DNA from: Saccharofermentans sp.
GTDB taxonomy: Bacteria > Bacillota > Clostridia > Saccharofermentanales > Saccharofermentanaceae
DNA: 64,000 bases
Direction: 5' to 3'
NCBI GenBank assembly: GCA_024692235.1
Contig: JAILMW010000007.1
Location: forward strand, 124,001-188,000
The position numbers and the translations under genes were made by a program. The first letter of the stretch is position 1, and each line of letters opens with the position of its first letter. The notes beneath the pieces are model-generated. The model searched no databases, was not told the DNA's origin, and was given only the letters and a program-made list of their open reading frames with translations. Of the stretch, positions 62,129-64,000 are shown in pieces.

Positions 62129-62171
62129 TGAGTTTAGGCACGCTAAAATATTTATTCAGGACATCAAGGAT

Positions 62172-63968
62172 ATGAGCAAGCAGGAAACATGGACCCAGCC
62201 TCAGATAACAGAGCGCTACGGGATTCCGAGACATATGATAAAAAAATACTTTCCGCGCGGAACCAACCGCCATATAAGGACTCGCAAGGGCCAGCATTAC
62301 ACTCTGTATGTTTGGACCAACGGGCAGCTTCAACACGCCCTCAAGCATCCTGAAATCGTGAAATTCTTGCAGGCTCAGGCTCAGAAGAAAAAGGACGAGC
62401 AGGATATCTTTCAGATACAGCAGATATATAATGACTATTCCCCGGACTATTATATAGACAAGGCAAAGGAAAAGAATCGTTCCTTTGTTCTTCATGTGGG
62501 ACCGACGAACAGCGGAAAAACCTATGATGCCATCGAGGATATGAAGGTCAACACTCCGGGGACCTACCTCGGACCGCTCCGTCTTCTTGCTCTGGAAATG
62601 TATGACAAGGTAAACGCTTCAGGAATCCCCTGCAGCATGATAACCGGAGAGGAATCTCTCATCACGGAGGATGCTGAGATCATCTCATCAACTATAGAGC
62701 TTTGCGATACTAAAAAACATTTTAAAACAGCTGTAATCGACGAGGCTCAGCTGATAGCAGACCCGTTCCGTGGAGCTGCATGGCTCAAGGCTATCTGTCT
62801 TGTAGACGCTGACGTCGTTCATATATGTATGGCTCCGGAGGCTCTGGAATATATAGAAAAGCTAATCAAAAGCTTCGGTGCATTTTATTCAGTGGTGAGG
62901 CATGAAAGACTCGCACCACTTACCTATGCCGGAAGCATAAACGGCTACGAGGATCTGAAGGAAGGGGATGCTCTTATCTGCTTCTCAAGGAAGAGTGTGC
63001 TCTCAACAGCTGCACTTCTTGAGAAAAACGGATTTAAGGCAAGCGTTATCTATGGTGCTCTTCCACCTGAATCCAGAAGAAACGAAGTAAGAAAATATCT
63101 GGAGGGAGAGACAACTGTTGTCGTTGCTACGGATGCAATAGGAATGGGTATCTCTCTTCCAATAAAAAGAGTTATATTTACCGAAACAGAGAAGTACGAC
63201 GGAAAGAGATTCAGAACACTTTCGACAGCAGAGATTAAACAGATAGGCGGACGTGCCGGAAGATATGGCCTTAATGAATACGGAGAAGTCCTGGTTCTCG
63301 GAGAAGATCCAATAATAGAAAGAAGACTGGATGGTACTGTACGTGATATCGAAGCGGCATGTATCTCATTTCCGAGATCAATTCTCCAGTCAGATTATCC
63401 TCTGAGGCTTCTTCTTGAGGCATGGCAGAGAATGCCCCGTTCAAAAGACTTCGTCAGAGAGAATATGTTCGATGCCCAGTTCCTTCTTAAGAAGCTAAGC
63501 CAGATAAAAATAAAACCACCCAGAAAAAAGAAAGGGCAAAGTGCTGACAAAGCACCTGCCCCTCAAATTGATATAAATAAGCTGCTCGAAGAAAACCGCG
63601 AGCTTGTTTATGATCTTATAACATGTCCTGTCGATGTAAAATCAGACGAGCTGGTCGAATACTACGTGAGATGCTCAGAGGCAATTCTCCGCGGACGATA
63701 TATACCTCTTCCTGATTTCGGAACAGACACACTTATGAACTGTGAGCTGGAATACAAAGGCTATGATGTCCGTCACCAGCTGCTCAGACGCATTGGTCTT
63801 CCGGACGAATACAGTCACGTACGCCAGACCATATGTGAAAAGATCAGTGAATTCATGAAGGAAGACAAAGATCAGTACATCAGAAGATGTCGCTACTGCG
63901 GAAAAGAGCTTCCTATCGGCAGCATATATAACTTCTGCGATGAATGCTACTACTACCGCGATTTATAA
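62172..63968 (+). CDS. SUV3-like DExH RNA helicase with C-terminal zinc ribbon
   Basis: 598 aa from ATG 62172 (AAGGAT upstream; an open frame runs back 150 nt across the promoter). N-terminal ~80 residues may be a DNA/RNA-binding helical region. Helicase core: motif I GPTNSGKT (110-117), motif II DEAQ (190-193), motif V VATDAIGMGISLP, motif VI QIGGRAGRYG (357-366). The C-terminus has Cys573, Cys576, Cys589 and Cys592, a four-cysteine zinc ribbon. Closest known group is the mitochondrial SUV3 helicase, an RNA-degradation partner; bacterial members are uncharacterised. Confidence 0.86.
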   Translation: MSKQETWTQPQITERYGIPRHMIKKYFPRGTNRHIRTRKGQHYTLYVWTNGQLQHALKHPEIVKFLQAQAQKKKDEQDIFQIQQIYNDYSPDYYIDKAKEKNRSFVLHVGPTNSGKTYDAIEDMKVNTPGTYLGPLRLLALEMYDKVNASGIPCSMITGEESLITEDAEIISSTIELCDTKKHFKTAVIDEAQLIADPFRGAAWLKAICLVDADVVHICMAPEALEYIEKLIKSFGAFYSVVRHERLAPLTYAGSINGYEDLKEGDALICFSRKSVLSTAALLEKNGFKASVIYGALPPESRRNEVRKYLEGETTVVVATDAIGMGISLPIKRVIFTETEKYDGKRFRTLSTAEIKQIGGRAGRYGLNEYGEVLVLGEDPIIERRLDGTVRDIEAACISFPRSILQSDYPLRLLLEAWQRMPRSKDFVRENMFDAQFLLKKLSQIKIKPPRKKKGQSADKAPAPQIDINKLLEENRELVYDLITCPVDVKSDELVEYYVRCSEAILRGRYIPLPDFGTDTLMNCELEYKGYDVRHQLLRRIGLPDEYSHVRQTICEKISEFMKEDKDQYIRRCRYCGKELPIGSIYNFCDECYYYRDL

Positions 63969-64000
63969 TTCATCCTTCTTTTCGATAAAGCCGTAAGCAT
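63963..64000 (-). CDS. C-terminal end of a minus-strand gene, cut by the window
   Basis: The minus strand reads AYGFIEKKDEL then TAA (63965-63963), overlapping the helicase stop tail-to-tail by 6 nt. Too short for a function; the residue pattern is protein-like. Confidence 0.35.
   Translation of the reverse strand, partial: AYGFIEKKDEL

Noticed and set aside
1..64000. CRISPR arrays, insertion sequences, prophage, tRNA or rRNA genes
   Set aside because: None recognised: no regularly spaced repeats, transposase, integrase, phage structural genes or cloverleaf sequences were seen on reading both strands.

Overview
The window looks like chromosomal DNA from a low-to-moderate-GC Bacillota, class Clostridia. 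Supporting signs are a ylxM-ffh-rpsP-khpA-rimM-trmD-rplS block, a PyrR-controlled pyr operon with a class 1B PyrD/PyrK pair, single-chain PurL, PPi-dependent phosphofructokinase, a long clostridial-type glutamine synthetase, strong AAG/GAG codon preference in highly expressed genes, AGGAGG-type ribosome binding sites and many U-tract terminators. I cannot place it below class. No rRNA, tRNA, CRISPR array, transposase or phage gene was recognised.

Layout. 0-8 kb: tail of an SH3-domain membrane protein (cut by the window start), aspartokinase (minus), yqeG, yraN, an aspartate aminotransferase-purB pair and a membrane diguanylate cyclase. 7.7-11.7 kb: SRP and ribosome-maturation operon ylxM-ffh-rpsP-khpA-rimM-trmD-rplS. 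11.8-16.6 kb: PPi-PFK, rdgB, a small membrane protein, an ACT-domain regulator and homoserine dehydrogenase. 16.7-19.4 kb (minus): long glutamine synthetase coupled to a frameshifted PF06541-type membrane protein. 19.5-24.7 kb: membrane protein, malic enzyme, a UDP-glucose 6-dehydrogenase carrying an N-terminal XRE helix-turn-helix (minus), and a lipoprotein. 24.8-37.0 kb (plus): purL-rsmA, zapA-U32 peptidase-dut, corA-like, an inactive-looking alpha/beta hydrolase, tsaD, smpB and a VanZ-like protein. 37.05-37.6 kb: the only long gene-free stretch. 37.6-48.4 kb (minus): ThrE-like exporter, a membrane protein, a divergent orotate phosphoribosyltransferase, another membrane protein, acyl-CoA synthetase, tldD-pmbA, metY. 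48.7-49.5 kb: a DUF6273 lipoprotein. 49.6-55.1 kb (minus): pyrR-pyrB-pyrC-pyrF-pyrK-pyrD behind a PyrR-type attenuator. 55.3-58.1 kb: CPBP (CAAX-like) protease and PEP carboxykinase. 58.3-64 kb: DUF885 lipoprotein, ispD, a second tsaD and a SUV3-like helicase.

How the genes work together. Aspartate metabolism recurs: aspartate aminotransferase feeds purine (PurB), pyrimidine (PyrB) and aspartokinase/homoserine dehydrogenase/MetY steps, and a ThrE-like exporter could drain threonine. De novo pyrimidine synthesis is complete here except carAB, provided the divergent OPRT at 45 kb is the functional PyrE. PPi-PFK, malic enzyme and PEP carboxykinase fit a fermentative, PPi-economising metabolism.

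Most interesting items: (1) the XRE-UDP-glucose dehydrogenase fusion whose own promoter carries a 17-bp palindrome over the -35, suggesting an enzyme that represses its own gene; (2) two clearly different tsaD genes in one 64-kb stretch, the second in a segment of different character; (3) three genes whose start codon lies exactly 7 nt after a -10 element with no Shine-Dalgarno, i.e. probable leaderless mRNAs; (4) a duplicated promoter/palindrome before rdgB; (5) a one-base frameshift in the glutamine-synthetase partner gene; (6) an OPRT without the canonical PRPP loop; (7) an alpha/beta-hydrolase fold protein that has lost nucleophile and histidine.
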